Assembly: GCA_046704745.1 (NCBI GenBank)
Contig: JBJKRL010000085.1
Span: 62,001 to 126,000 of the forward strand
Direction: 5' to 3'
From: CAWGGS01 sp046704745
GTDB taxonomy: Bacteria > Desulfobacterota > Desulfobulbia > Desulfobulbales > Desulfocapsaceae
Length of the DNA: 64,000 nt
Position 1 is the first letter of the stretch, and every line of letters starts with the position of its first letter. Both the position numbers and the translations under genes were made by a program. This document shows positions 1-8,706 of the stretch, in pieces. Below the pieces are notes generated by a model, which did not search any database, had not been told where the DNA came from, and saw only the letters and a program-made list of their open reading frames with translations.

Positions 1-141
1 GCTTCTAAACGTTGCCAGATTTTGACCCTTACCCCGGATCAGAGAACACAGTGGGTAGAGGCAATGAAACCGGTTTGGAAAAAGTTTGAAAGCCAGATAG
101 GTAAAGGTGTAATCGACGCAGCATACAAATCCAATATGTAA
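1..141 (+). CDS. dctP: TRAP transporter substrate-binding protein DctP, C-terminal end (partial)
   Basis: The reading frame that is open from base 1 ends at a TAA at 139-141 and encodes the last 46 residues of a protein. The tail, with 'QRTQWVEAMKPVWKKF' followed by 'GKGVIDAAYKSN', is what the C-terminus of DctP-type periplasmic binding proteins looks like. The gene lies 81 bases before a TRAP small permease, in the usual P-Q-M order. The protein would capture an organic acid in the periplasm and deliver it to the DctQM permease. The ligand cannot be told from this fragment, because the binding pocket lies outside the window. Confidence 0.8.
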   Translation, partial: ASKRCQILTLTPDQRTQWVEAMKPVWKKFESQIGKGVIDAAYKSNM

Positions 142-222
142 GGTGGAATCAGCAGTCTTCCTCAGCCGTATTTCTGCGGAGGAAGACTGCTGGAACTTTC
201 TTGTCTGTATGAGGTAAATCAT

Positions 223-765
223 ATGTTTATGCGCATTCTTAATCGTACTGAAGAGGCGATAATCTGCATCTTGCTGGTTGCAACGACTCTGCTCGTATTT
301 ATGGATGTTGTCATGCGTTTTGGTTTCGATGCCGGGTTTTTGTGGTCACAGGAACTGACTTTGCTCTTAGGAGCATGGCTTGTCCTTTTTGGTGCTTCAT
401 ATGGACTGAAGGTTGGCTCCCACATCGGCATGGATGCATTCGTAAAACTTTTTCCCACAGGCGGCCGGAGGATTTTGACTGGGATCGGGGCCGTGCTTTC
501 CCTTATCTATTGTGGTCTGATCCTTTACGGCAGTTGGGTCTATCTCGCAAAAGTCAATAGCATCGGTCTGGAGATGGAGGATCTCCCTGTCCCCATATGG
601 TTTGCTCATGGTATTTTGCTGATTGGCTATGTCTTTCTGACCATTCGAATTCTCATCATCTTCTGGGAAGTCATCACCGGAAAGACCGATGGATTCAAGC
701 ACGCCGATGAGGCAAAAGAGAGTCTGGAACTCGTCGAAGACCTCACCAAAGAGGAGGCGAAATAA
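223..765 (+). CDS. dctQ: TRAP transporter small permease DctQ
   Basis: This 180-residue protein has four hydrophobic segments (about 8-28, 40-60, 84-106 and 125-150), the size and topology of DctQ small permeases. The segment with 'FGFDAGFLWSQELTLLLGAWLVLFG' character after TM1 is typical of the family, which bridges the binding protein and the large permease in the inner membrane. The ATG at 223 follows 'gaggtaa'. The stop shares one base with the start of the next gene (TAATG at 763-767), so dctQ and dctM are probably translationally coupled. Confidence 0.9.
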   Translation: MFMRILNRTEEAIICILLVATTLLVFMDVVMRFGFDAGFLWSQELTLLLGAWLVLFGASYGLKVGSHIGMDAFVKLFPTGGRRILTGIGAVLSLIYCGLILYGSWVYLAKVNSIGLEMEDLPVPIWFAHGILLIGYVFLTIRILIIFWEVITGKTDGFKHADEAKESLELVEDLTKEEAK

Positions 766-2162
766 TGGCTACCGCATCACTTTTTATCCTCCTTTTCGGC
801 TGCATGATTATCGGTATGCCTATCGCATTTGCCCTCGGCTTGTCGAGTGTGGCAACGATTTTGATGTTTTCCCAGGATTCCCTGTCGTCGATCTCCCTGA
901 AACTGTTTGCTTCGCTCTCCGACCATTACACGCTCTTGGCCATTCCTTTCTTTATCCTCTCTTCCTGCTTTTTGCAGACAGGAGGTGTCGCCAAGCGTAT
1001 CATACGTTTTGCGCTGAGTCTGGTGGGTTCCATTCAGGGTGGTATGGCCATGGCCTCCGTCATCGCCTGTATGATTTTCGCGGCCGTGTCAGGATCATCT
1101 CCTGCAACCGTTGCCGCCATCGGTTCCATCACCATTGCCGGTATGGTGAAGGTGGGATATCCTGAATCAATTGCAGCAGGCGTTATCGCTAATGCAGGCA
1201 CACTTGGAATCCTGATTCCGCCTTCCATTGTCATGCTGGTTTATGCTGCTGCAACCGAGGTTTCCGCTGCCCGGATGTTCGAAGCGGGATTTCTTCCCGG
1301 CATTTTGATGGGTGTCATGTTAATGATCGTCATCTATCTGGTGGCCCGGTATAAGAAAATTCCCAGCCAGCCGTGGCTTGGCTTCACCGAGATTCTGCAG
1401 TCCGGAATAAGCGCTTCCGGCGGTCTGATGTTGATCGTTATCGTTTTGGGCTCCATTTACGGCGGTATCGCTAGTCCCACGGAAGCTGCGGCCGTATCCG
1501 CTATCTACGCCTTTGGAGTAGCTATCTGGGGATATAGGGACATGGGGCCTTTGAAACATGTTCCTTGGCGAGAGAAGGGTGAGTCGTTTGCGGCATTGCT
1601 TATTCGCAATGGTAAGGAGATTATTTGCACCTTACCCAAAATCATCACAGACAAAGAGATCAACAAGGTCGTGCTTGATGCCTCCAAGGTCAGCATCATG
1701 CTGCTGTTTATCATCGCCAACGCCATGCTCTTTGCCCATGTTTTGACAACGGAGCGTATCCCCCATCATATAGCGGAAAAGATTGTCGAGATGGGCTTTT
1801 CGCCATGGATGTTCCTCCTGGTTGTGAACATCATTCTGCTCATCGCCGGTAATTTCATGGAGCCTTCCGCTATCGTTTTGATTATGGCTCCGATCTTCTT
1901 CCCCATTGCTGAAAAACTGGGGATAGATCCGGTGCATTTAGGGGTCATCATGGTTGTCAATATGGAGATCGGCATGTTAACGCCGCCGGTCGGTTTGAAT
2001 CTCTTCGTCATCTCGGGAATAACGGGAAAAAGTATGGGATGGGCTATCAAAGCCTGCGTGCCGTGGCTCCTGGTTCTTCTGACTTTCTTGGGCATTATTA
2101 CCTATATACCTGAGATAACAATGATCGTTCCGCAAGTCCTGGATAAGATCCACGGATACTGA
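765..2162 (+). CDS. dctM: TRAP transporter large permease DctM
   Basis: This is the large integral-membrane subunit of a sodium- or proton-driven TRAP importer, 465 residues with about 12 hydrophobic segments. Family hallmarks are visible: 'GSSPATVAAIGS' near residue 110, 'GILIPPSI' near 150, 'GGIASPTEAAAV' near 230 and 'EIGMLTPPVGLNLFV' near 405. It is longer than the usual about 425 residues because of a hydrophilic insert around residues 255-305 between two membrane segments. Translation starts inside the dctQ stop. A strong terminator follows 28 bases after the stop, so the operon ends here. Confidence 0.93.
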   Translation: MATASLFILLFGCMIIGMPIAFALGLSSVATILMFSQDSLSSISLKLFASLSDHYTLLAIPFFILSSCFLQTGGVAKRIIRFALSLVGSIQGGMAMASVIACMIFAAVSGSSPATVAAIGSITIAGMVKVGYPESIAAGVIANAGTLGILIPPSIVMLVYAAATEVSAARMFEAGFLPGILMGVMLMIVIYLVARYKKIPSQPWLGFTEILQSGISASGGLMLIVIVLGSIYGGIASPTEAAAVSAIYAFGVAIWGYRDMGPLKHVPWREKGESFAALLIRNGKEIICTLPKIITDKEINKVVLDASKVSIMLLFIIANAMLFAHVLTTERIPHHIAEKIVEMGFSPWMFLLVVNIILLIAGNFMEPSAIVLIMAPIFFPIAEKLGIDPVHLGVIMVVNMEIGMLTPPVGLNLFVISGITGKSMGWAIKACVPWLLVLLTFLGIITYIPEITMIVPQVLDKIHGY

Positions 2163-2190
2163 CAGGCCGGTCCACTATTTTTCATAAAAA

Positions 2191-2228
2191 GGCGTCAACC
2201 GTTAATAATCGGTTGACGCCTTTTTTTT
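2191..2228 (+). terminator. Rho-independent terminator after dctPQM
   Basis: A perfect 10-bp stem (ggcgtcaacc at 2191-2200 pairs with ggttgacgcc at 2211-2220) with a 10-base loop is followed directly by eight T residues. It lies 28 bases after the dctM stop. Confidence 0.93.
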
Positions 2229-2326
2229 GCCTGGAGGTTCATTTTAATAAGAGGTAAAAATTGCTATTGTCTTTTTAACGCGTTGGTTTTAACGATACCT
2301 ATTTCTTTACTTTTTGGGTGTGAGCA

Positions 2327-3034
2327 ATGACAACGAAAACGCAGCATAATGGAATCGGAAACAGGAGAGGAATCCTTAAAGCGCTGGTTATGGTGGCCTT
2401 TATTCTCATTGCCATCGTCATTGTTCGCTTTACGTCGGTCGGTAAGTATCTAACCCCGCAACAGATCAATGCCTTGCTGGCTACAGCAGGTGTCTGGGCT
2501 CCTGTGGTTTTTATTATCCTTTATGCCGTCGGAGTCTGCCTGTTTGTGCCGGGTACGCTTCTCACGGCTGTCGGTGCAGCCGTTTTCGGGCCTTTCGAGG
2601 GCTTTGTCTATGTCTGGATCGGGGCTATGCTGGGGTCTGCCGGAGCCTTTCTGATCGGCAGATATCTGGGCCGGGAGTTTGCCGCGTCGCTCATAGGGCC
2701 GCGGCTGCAAAGATATGATGAGGCTATAGAACGGAACGGCTTTGCCACCGTTCTCTATTTACGTCTTGTCTACTTTCCCTTTACCCCAATGAACTTCGGT
2801 ATGGGACTTACGCGGGTACGCTTTCAGGATTACCTTGTAGGTACCGGTGTTGGCATTTTGGTGGGAACTTTTATATTCACCTTTTTTATCGGTACCCTGA
2901 CCCAGGTCTGGGCCGGAGGTGATTGGAGCCGGTTGAATAGCTGGCGGACCTATCTTTCCCTTGCCCTTTTTATCTTTTCCTTTTTCCTGCCTAAAATTAT
3001 CAGCAAATTTCGAGCGGAGACTCCGCAGGGCTAA
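2327..3034 (+). CDS. TVP38/TMEM64 (VTT, DedA-like) family membrane protein
   Basis: This 235-residue inner-membrane protein belongs to the SNARE-associated/VTT superfamily. Signs are the 'CLFVPGTLLTAVGAAVFGPFEGFV' stretch with a re-entrant, proline-containing hydrophobic segment (about 75-98), the following 'GAMLGSAGAFLIGRYLGR' glycine motif (about 104-121), and 'FATVLYLRLVYFPFTPMNFGMG' (about 139-160). About five or six hydrophobic segments are present. Relatives act in lipid scrambling or membrane homeostasis, but the substrate of bacterial TVP38 members is mostly unknown. It is a single gene behind the dctPQM terminator and converges on the macB-like operon. Confidence 0.88.
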   Translation: MTTKTQHNGIGNRRGILKALVMVAFILIAIVIVRFTSVGKYLTPQQINALLATAGVWAPVVFIILYAVGVCLFVPGTLLTAVGAAVFGPFEGFVYVWIGAMLGSAGAFLIGRYLGREFAASLIGPRLQRYDEAIERNGFATVLYLRLVYFPFTPMNFGMGLTRVRFQDYLVGTGVGILVGTFIFTFFIGTLTQVWAGGDWSRLNSWRTYLSLALFIFSFFLPKIISKFRAETPQG

Positions 3035-3066
3035 AACCGGATTTCTCGATAAGGACATTCGCTGGT

Positions 3067-4278
3067 TTACTCGTGGCGCAGCGCCTCTATCGGATCGAGC
3101 CTGGCTGCCTTACGGGCCGGGAAGTAGCCGAAGACAATACCCACGCCCCCTGAGAAGAGAAACGCCACAACGACGATACTGGGGTTGAATATAAAAGGCA
3201 TTCCCATGGCCTGAGCACCGACGGCTGCCGCACCCAGACCGAACGCGATGCCGAACAGGCCCCCGAAGCAGGACAGGACGACGGATTCCACCAGAAACTG
3301 GAGAAGGACATCCTTTTCCATGGCTCCGATGGCCAGCCGAATGCCGATCTCCCGGGTCCGTTCGGTAACCGATACCAGCATGATATTCATGATGCCGATG
3401 CCGCCGACGAGCAGGCTGACAGCTGCCACGGCTCCGAGCAGGGTGGTAAGTATCCTGGTTGTGCCGGTCAGCGTGGTCATGATCTCCTGCATGTCGCGAA
3501 CAAAGAAATCATCGGCCTCGCCGCTTTTGATATGACGACGTTCGCGCAGCAGCCGCTCGATATCTTCCTTGACCTTGGCGGTGGATACCCCGTCTTTGGC
3601 CGATACATAGATGGCACTGACATCCGTGTTGCCGGCAATACGCCGTTGCAGGGTATGCAGCGGTATCAGGATGAAGTCATCCTGGTCATTACCGCCGCCC
3701 GACTGTCCCTTGGCCTGGAAAACGCCAATTACCTTGCTGGTGATGCCGTTGAATCTGATCGATTGTCCCACGGGATCCCGACTTCCGAACAACTCCTTTT
3801 TTACCGTGGCTCCCAGGATGGCCACCGCTTTTCCCGAACGCAGCTCGCTGTCAGTGAACTCTCTTCCTTCGGCAAGTGTCCAGTTACGGACGTAGAGATA
3901 GGCATTGGTGCTGCCGGTGACCATTGTCGACCAGTTCAGATTGCCGGCAATGACCTGGGCCGAACTGGACGCATTGGGAGCGACCGCTGCAATTCCCGAG
4001 ATCTGCTGGGCGATGGCCTTGGCATCGTCGAGCTTGAATGGTTTTGCAGAGGCGCTGGCCCCCCCCGGCCCCCTGAATCCCTGACCCGGCCTGATCTGGA
4101 GAAGATTGCTTCCCAAGCTTGAAATCTCGGCTGCCACCTGGGCCGTGGCGCCGCTTCCCAAGGTTACCAGGGTGATGACGGCGGCAACACCGATGACAAT
4201 ACCCAGGATAGTGAGTGAAGACCGGAGAACGTTGCGTCGAATTTCACGAAAGGCCAGAATAACGGTTTCCCAGATCAT
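3067..4278 (-). CDS. MacB-type ABC transporter permease (split from its ATPase)
   Basis: This 403-residue protein has the type VII ABC (MacB/FtsX) layout. TM1 lies at about 18-42, a large periplasmic MacB_PCD domain at about 45-240, and three C-terminal TM segments of the FtsX domain at about 275-395. It contains 'LTILGIVIGVAAVITLVTLG' near the N-terminus, 'ERTREIGIRLAIGA' near 308-321, and the usual end 'ARLDPIEALRHE'. In E. coli MacB the ATPase and permease are one chain; here they are two genes overlapping by 4 bases (ATGA). Together with the MacA-like adaptor and TolC-like channel upstream, it should form a mechanotransmitting exporter of macrolides, lipopeptides or another amphiphile. 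Confidence 0.92.
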   Translation of the reverse strand: MIWETVILAFREIRRNVLRSSLTILGIVIGVAAVITLVTLGSGATAQVAAEISSLGSNLLQIRPGQGFRGPGGASASAKPFKLDDAKAIAQQISGIAAVAPNASSSAQVIAGNLNWSTMVTGSTNAYLYVRNWTLAEGREFTDSELRSGKAVAILGATVKKELFGSRDPVGQSIRFNGITSKVIGVFQAKGQSGGGNDQDDFILIPLHTLQRRIAGNTDVSAIYVSAKDGVSTAKVKEDIERLLRERRHIKSGEADDFFVRDMQEIMTTLTGTTRILTTLLGAVAAVSLLVGGIGIMNIMLVSVTERTREIGIRLAIGAMEKDVLLQFLVESVVLSCFGGLFGIAFGLGAAAVGAQAMGMPFIFNPSIVVVAFLFSGGVGIVFGYFPARKAARLDPIEALRHE

Positions 4279-4991
4279 CGGTTCTCCTCCTGTTCGGCTG
4301 TTGTATCGATCAAACCGTCAAGAAAGTGGATGCGGCGGCTTGCATAAACGGCCATGTCCGGCTCATGGGTCACCATGATGACGGTAAGCCCTCGCTCACG
4401 GTTGAATTCAGTGAGCAGGTCCATGACCTCTTTACTGCGGGCGGTATCCAGGTTGCCGGTGGGCTCGTCGGCCAAGAGCAGCTTGGGCTCGGTGACGATC
4501 GCCCGGGCAATAGCCACACGCTGCTGTTGACCTCCGGAGAGTTCGCCCGGGGTATGGTTTTCCCAGCCTGCCAGACCGACCGCCGCCAAGGCAGCAAGAG
4601 CCCGCCTTCGTCGTTCGGTGCTTGGAATTCCCCTGTAGATCAAGGGGAGTTCAGCATTTTCAACTGCCGAGGTTCGATTCAGCAGGTTGAAACCTTGGAA
4701 GACGAATCCCAGGTAATGTCTGCGAATAAGGGCCAATTGATCGCGGGACAGGCGTCCCACATCCTGGCCTTCGAACGAAAATGTGCCTGAAGTCGGGGTA
4801 TCCAGGCAGCCCAGGATGTTCATACAGGTCGATTTCCCTGAACCGCTCGGGCCCATCACCGCAACAAACTCACCGGGAGCGATACTGAGATCGATGCCCC
4901 TCAGTGCATGCATTGCAGCACTGCCGGTGCCGAAAATCTTGGTGACACCTGCAAGGTGTATAAGGGGGTGTTTCAAGGGCCGAACGGTCAT
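4275..4991 (-). CDS. MacB-type ABC transporter ATP-binding subunit
   Basis: This is a 238-residue cytoplasmic ATPase of the LolD/MacB class. It has Walker A 'GPSGSGKST' near residue 48, Q-loop 'GFVFQGFNLL', signature 'LSGGQQQR' near 150, Walker B 'LLLADEPTGNLD' and switch 'VTHEPD'. 'NRTSAVENAELPLIYRG' between the Q-loop and signature is typical of MacB ATPases. Its start overlaps the end of the adaptor gene by 4 bases and its end overlaps the permease start by 4 bases, so all three subunits should be made in step. All catalytic motifs are intact. Confidence 0.94.
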   Translation of the reverse strand: MTVRPLKHPLIHLAGVTKIFGTGSAAMHALRGIDLSIAPGEFVAVMGPSGSGKSTCMNILGCLDTPTSGTFSFEGQDVGRLSRDQLALIRRHYLGFVFQGFNLLNRTSAVENAELPLIYRGIPSTERRRRALAALAAVGLAGWENHTPGELSGGQQQRVAIARAIVTEPKLLLADEPTGNLDTARSKEVMDLLTEFNRERGLTVIMVTHEPDMAVYASRRIHFLDGLIDTTAEQEENR

Positions 4992-6295
4992 TGTTGTCCT
5001 GTCTCCATATCGACAATCAGGGCCGTGCCAGGTTTGATATCGCCGCGTATGACCTGAGTTTTGGTTCCATCGGTCAGACCAGTGGTAACTTTGACCGCGG
5101 CCGGTTTGTTTTGGGAGAGAATCCAGACGGTTTGGGTTCGAACGGTACTTCCCATTTCTTCCCGAACCTTGGTGTTGCGTTCATGGGGACGATGGGGAAA
5201 AAGCTTGCTCAGGATGCTGCCCTGGCTCTTTTGAGTGGCTGATGTTTCGGTCGTTGGCGTGAAACGCAGGGCGGCGTTGGGGATTACGAGTACGTTTTCA
5301 GCCTTGTTGACTGTAATATCTGCGGTTGCCGTCATACCCGGCCGTAGTGATAAATCGGAATTATCGACCTTTAAAATTGTTTCATAGGTGACCACACCGT
5401 TTGTTGTCTTGGCTCCATAGCGTACCTGGGTTATGGAGGCCGGGTAGGTCCTGTCTGGGTAGGCATCCACAGTAAACACGGCAGGTTGTCCGGCTTTGAC
5501 CTGTCCCACATCGGCTTCGTCGACGTCCACATCAAGCTCCATTTTGGAGAGGTCTTCTGCCAAAGTGAACAAGACCGGGGCCTGCAAAGAAGCGGCCACT
5601 GTCTGGCCGGGTTCCACCGAGCGGATCAGGACGATCCCGTTTATGGGTGATTTGATCTCGGTTTTAGCGAGATCTGTTTGATTCAGTTGGAGGGTAGCCT
5701 CTGCCTGGGACACCGCAGCCTTGGCAGCGGCGGAATTTGCCTCGGCACGTGCGAATGCAGCCTCGGCGGTATCCAAATCGCTTTGGGACACTGCTTTGTT
5801 CTTACTCAGCTTTCCTGCTTCCTGCAGACGTTTAAGCCCGGCCCGTGTTTCCTTTATGGTTGCTTTGGTCTGCAGGACATTGGCCCGGGCGGAATCCAGG
5901 GCGGCCTGAGACTGGAGTATCTGGGCGGAGAGTTTGGAGGTATCAAGGCGGGCCAAAACCTGCCCCACCTTGACCTGATCGTTGTAGTCAACCTCAACGG
6001 ATTTTACGATCCCGGAGAGTTCGCTGCCGACGACAACCTGGTTGGTTGGCTGCAGATTACCGGTGGCGGTGACCGTGACCGTGATGTTGCCCATCCGGGC
6101 AGGCTGCGTTTTATATCTGATCTGGGCCGAATTGTCGTGCATGCTCCATACGGCTATGATAAGAACCAGCACTACTGCCGTGGCGGTCCAGGCAAAAAGA
6201 CGTCTAAAACGCTTCCTCGAACCGCTCCCGGAGGTCATCTCCAGGGTTTTTAGTATGTCTGAATTTCTATCGTTCACTGATGAGTTCGTAGCCAT
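4988..6295 (-). CDS. MacA-like periplasmic adaptor (HlyD/RND-MFP family)
   Basis: This 435-residue membrane-fusion protein links the MacB-like transporter to the outer-membrane channel. A single N-terminal TM (about 31-49) is followed by a lipoyl half-motif ('VTVTATGNLQPTNQVVVGSELSG'), a long Ala/Lys/Gln-rich coiled coil (about 115-200), the second lipoyl half ('IKSPINGIVLIRSVEPGQTV'), and beta-barrel and membrane-proximal domains to the end. There is an extra charged insert of about 30 residues ('SQKSQGSILSKLFPHRPHERNTK', about 350-372) before the final domain. It follows the TolC-like gene by 13 bases and overlaps the ATPase gene by 4. Confidence 0.93.
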   Translation of the reverse strand: MATNSSVNDRNSDILKTLEMTSGSGSRKRFRRLFAWTATAVVLVLIIAVWSMHDNSAQIRYKTQPARMGNITVTVTATGNLQPTNQVVVGSELSGIVKSVEVDYNDQVKVGQVLARLDTSKLSAQILQSQAALDSARANVLQTKATIKETRAGLKRLQEAGKLSKNKAVSQSDLDTAEAAFARAEANSAAAKAAVSQAEATLQLNQTDLAKTEIKSPINGIVLIRSVEPGQTVAASLQAPVLFTLAEDLSKMELDVDVDEADVGQVKAGQPAVFTVDAYPDRTYPASITQVRYGAKTTNGVVTYETILKVDNSDLSLRPGMTATADITVNKAENVLVIPNAALRFTPTTETSATQKSQGSILSKLFPHRPHERNTKVREEMGSTVRTQTVWILSQNKPAAVKVTTGLTDGTKTQVIRGDIKPGTALIVDMETGQQ

Positions 6296-6308
6296 TGCCT
6301 TGTTATCT

Positions 6309-7790
6309 CTAAGAGTTATTGCGAGGTGATCGCTTTGTATCGTTTTTTATCCCATGACTCTCATCTTCTTCCGCCTGGTAATTCCATCCTCCTCCAAGTG
6401 CCTTATAAAGGCGGACCAGGTTAGCGATCACGGTTCCCTGACTCTGGGTCAGCTGGTCCTGAAAAGAGAGAAGCGAGCGTTTTGCATCTAAGACATCACT
6501 GAAACTGGTTAGACCTGCTTTATATTGCAGTTCGGCAAGCGTTGATGCCGCTTTTGCCGCAGCGACCGATTCTTGCAAGGCTTTGCTCCTTTCCTGTTCG
6601 TGAACAAAGGCTACAAGATCGTTTTCCACTTCCTGCAGAGCACCAAGTATCGCTGCCTTATAAGAGGCCAGCGCCTCCTGCTGAAGTGATGACTGGAGCC
6701 GGATGTTGGCTCGAATTGCTCCGCTCTCAAAGAAGGGCCAGCTGATGCTGGGACCGATGGAGTAGCCCCGGCTGCCGGCGGTGAACAAATTCCCCGCGGA
6801 AGCGGAGTTGAACCCTATAGTTCCTCCAAGCTTCAACGACGGGTAAAGATCGGCCTCGGCAACACCGATTTCGGCGGTCTGCGCCGCTAATAAACGTTCC
6901 GCTTTTTTGACATCGGGACGACGCTGCAGTGTATCTGCCGGAATTCCAATGGTGATTGTGGGCGGGAGACTCGGAAGTGGTTTAATATTTTGAAATTCGG
7001 AGTTAAGTGACCCTGGATTGCGTCCGAGAAGAATTGCCAGCTGATTTTCGGCCTGGCTTAGGCCGGTAAACAGAGTGGGGATTTGCGCCTGGGTGTTGGT
7101 CACCAGATATCGTGCCTGTTGTACGGCGAGTTCGGTGGTAAGCCCGCTTTGATATCGATTTTTGGTCAAGGAGTAGGTTTCCTGCTGGGCGGCAAGATTT
7201 TCCCGCGCTATCTGCAAACGGGTCTGGTAAGTTCTGATTTCGATATAATTCAAAGCTGTTTCGGCCAACAGGGAAACCAGGACATCATGGAGATCTTCGC
7301 GACTTGCCTCGATTCTTGCCTCAGACGCCTCCACCGTACGCCTTCCACCGCCGAAGAGGTCTATCTCCCAACCGGCATCAAAGTCTGCGGAGTACGTATT
7401 TGAAACACTGCCTCCACCACGATTTTTACTGCTGCGGGTCTTTGTCGCCGATCCGGAAACATCAATGGTGGGAAAAAGAGCGGCCCAACTGATATCACGT
7501 CTTGCGCGAGCCTCAAGCAGACGGGCTTGAGCCTGTTTGAGATCGAGATTTCCGGCAACTGCTTGGTTGATCAAGCGGGTCAAAACCGGGTCATTGAGAT
7601 TCTGCCACCACTGAGCCAGATTATTTGGATCGGGGACGGTTTTGCTCAGATTCTTGTCGGCTGGTGCCTGCCATGAGGCAGGAGATGCCAGGTCGGGTTT
7701 AACATAATCAGGCCCTACTTTCAGGCAGCCGGTGAGCAGAAATCCCGCGCAAACCGTCATGATAAAGACGGTTGAACAGTACGTTTTCAT
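6309..7790 (-). CDS. TolC/NodT-family outer-membrane efflux lipoprotein
   Basis: This 493-residue outer-membrane channel starts with a lipoprotein signal peptide; the lipobox is LLTGC at about residues 18-22, so the mature protein would begin at the Cys and be acylated. The two tandem OEP repeats are visible, with long Ala/Gln/Leu-rich helices (about 95-300 and 310-470) and 'PADTLQRRPDVKKAERLLAAQTAEIGVAEADLYPSL', diagnostic of OprM/NodT channels. It is the first gene of a four-gene minus-strand operon (channel, adaptor, ATPase, permease) and presumably the docking partner of the MacA-like adaptor 13 bases downstream. Confidence 0.93.
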   Translation of the reverse strand: MKTYCSTVFIMTVCAGFLLTGCLKVGPDYVKPDLASPASWQAPADKNLSKTVPDPNNLAQWWQNLNDPVLTRLINQAVAGNLDLKQAQARLLEARARRDISWAALFPTIDVSGSATKTRSSKNRGGGSVSNTYSADFDAGWEIDLFGGGRRTVEASEARIEASREDLHDVLVSLLAETALNYIEIRTYQTRLQIARENLAAQQETYSLTKNRYQSGLTTELAVQQARYLVTNTQAQIPTLFTGLSQAENQLAILLGRNPGSLNSEFQNIKPLPSLPPTITIGIPADTLQRRPDVKKAERLLAAQTAEIGVAEADLYPSLKLGGTIGFNSASAGNLFTAGSRGYSIGPSISWPFFESGAIRANIRLQSSLQQEALASYKAAILGALQEVENDLVAFVHEQERSKALQESVAAAKAASTLAELQYKAGLTSFSDVLDAKRSLLSFQDQLTQSQGTVIANLVRLYKALGGGWNYQAEEDESHGIKNDTKRSPRNNS

Positions 7791-7851
7791 CTTGTTTTCG
7801 AAAAAGGTTAATCCTCCCCCCTCATGCTAGTTATAGAAAATCATTCGCCCA

Positions 7852-8027
7852 TTAGTATAGTTTCCATCCGAAAACGGCGCTTTCCCCCTAACTCGTCGTT
7901 GCGTTGCCAAATTTAATCCTCGGAATATTAAGGATATGCCTCCGGTTAAATTTGCCACCGCGCCTAGATTTAGAAGAGGTAAGCGAAGACTCCGAAATCC
8001 CTCGTATCAGGATGGAAACTAGTATAA
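7852..8027. repeat. MITE-like inverted-repeat element
   Basis: Two 18-base arms (7852-7869 and 8010-8027) are inverted copies of each other apart from a few mismatches; both contain the stretch tttccatcc/ggatggaaa. Between them is a nested, partly palindromic core: caaatttaa at 7909-7917 faces ttaaatttg at 7945-7953, with gcgcctagatttagaag just after it. No open reading frame fits inside. Nested palindromes of this kind are typical of non-autonomous intergenic repeat families. The family assignment is inference, since I cannot search for other copies outside this window. Confidence 0.55.
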
Positions 8028-8068
8028 CTCTTGAAAAAGTTATAGCAATATGTGAGATGTAAGTTCTC

Positions 8069-8086
8069 CATGCAAAATTTTGCATG
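8069..8086. promoter_or_regulatory. 18-bp perfect palindrome, candidate operator
   Basis: catgcaaaattttgcatg is a perfect 18-base palindrome. It lies about 280 bases upstream of the TolC-like gene on the minus strand and about 620 bases upstream of the PilZ gene on the plus strand. Its symmetry and AT-rich centre suit a dimeric repressor site, but no regulator gene lies next to it. Confidence 0.35.
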
Positions 8087-8456
8087 AACCCTTAACCCGC
8101 CGTCCTCGGATTGAGATGGTCTGCTGGACAAGGAGACTTGCGAAAGGCAGGTTGGTTAGGCCTTTGGCAAAAATCACGCGGGAAATCGGTCCATATCGAT
8201 TCGTGCCCCAAGGTCACTTCTTTCAGGGCGCACCCCAAGGGTACTCGAAGTCTGCACTTATCTCTTGCAGGGCGCCTGAAAGGTGAAAAATACAGAAGAT
8301 AGTCGAAAGAAATTCCAGATACAAACCGTCCCCCTCTATTAATAGAAAAATGTATATATCGTATTGATATTATATAAATAAATAGATATCCACCAGCGTT
8401 TTTCAAGAACGGCGGAATAAAGCAGTGAAGCTCATGAAAGCTTGGCAAAATTTATC
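8087..8456. other. Non-coding stretch, no convincing gene
   Basis: A 118-codon frame on the minus strand (8092-8448) has no ribosome-binding site, mixed composition and no recognisable family. The 3' half (8330-8400) is strongly AT-rich. I see no RNA gene or terminator here. Confidence 0.5.
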
Positions 8457-8484
8457 TTGAAAAAAAAACCGGTCTGGCTACACT
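8457..8484 (+). promoter_or_regulatory. Candidate sigma70 promoter
   Basis: TTGAAA at 8457-8462 and TACACT at 8479-8484 are separated by 16 bases and point toward the PilZ gene starting at 8707. The leader would be over 200 bases long. The match is moderate. Confidence 0.35.
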
Positions 8485-8706
8485 AGTATAGTCGAATTTT
8501 GTAACTTGCCGTATGTATGTTATTTTTTATGAGGGATTTCATGCGAAAGGTTAGGGGATCTTCTGTTTTTGCTGCAAATATGCAAAGAGTAAAAGTTGAT
8601 TACCTCTCCATTTATCCTGTTTCCGTCGACTATTTTACTGTTTGTTCGTGATGCCGGAACAGCCCGTATCGTGGGAATGTTGTCAACAATCTCAAGCACA
8701 GGACAT

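Noticed and set aside
3532..4122. Long plus-strand frame (196 codons) inside the MacB permease
   Set aside because: It is antisense to a strongly recognised gene and has no family resemblance.
8092..8448. 118-codon frame on the minus strand in the 7.8-8.7 kb gap
   Set aside because: No ribosome-binding site or family, mixed low-complexity composition; it looks like non-coding or repeat DNA read by chance.
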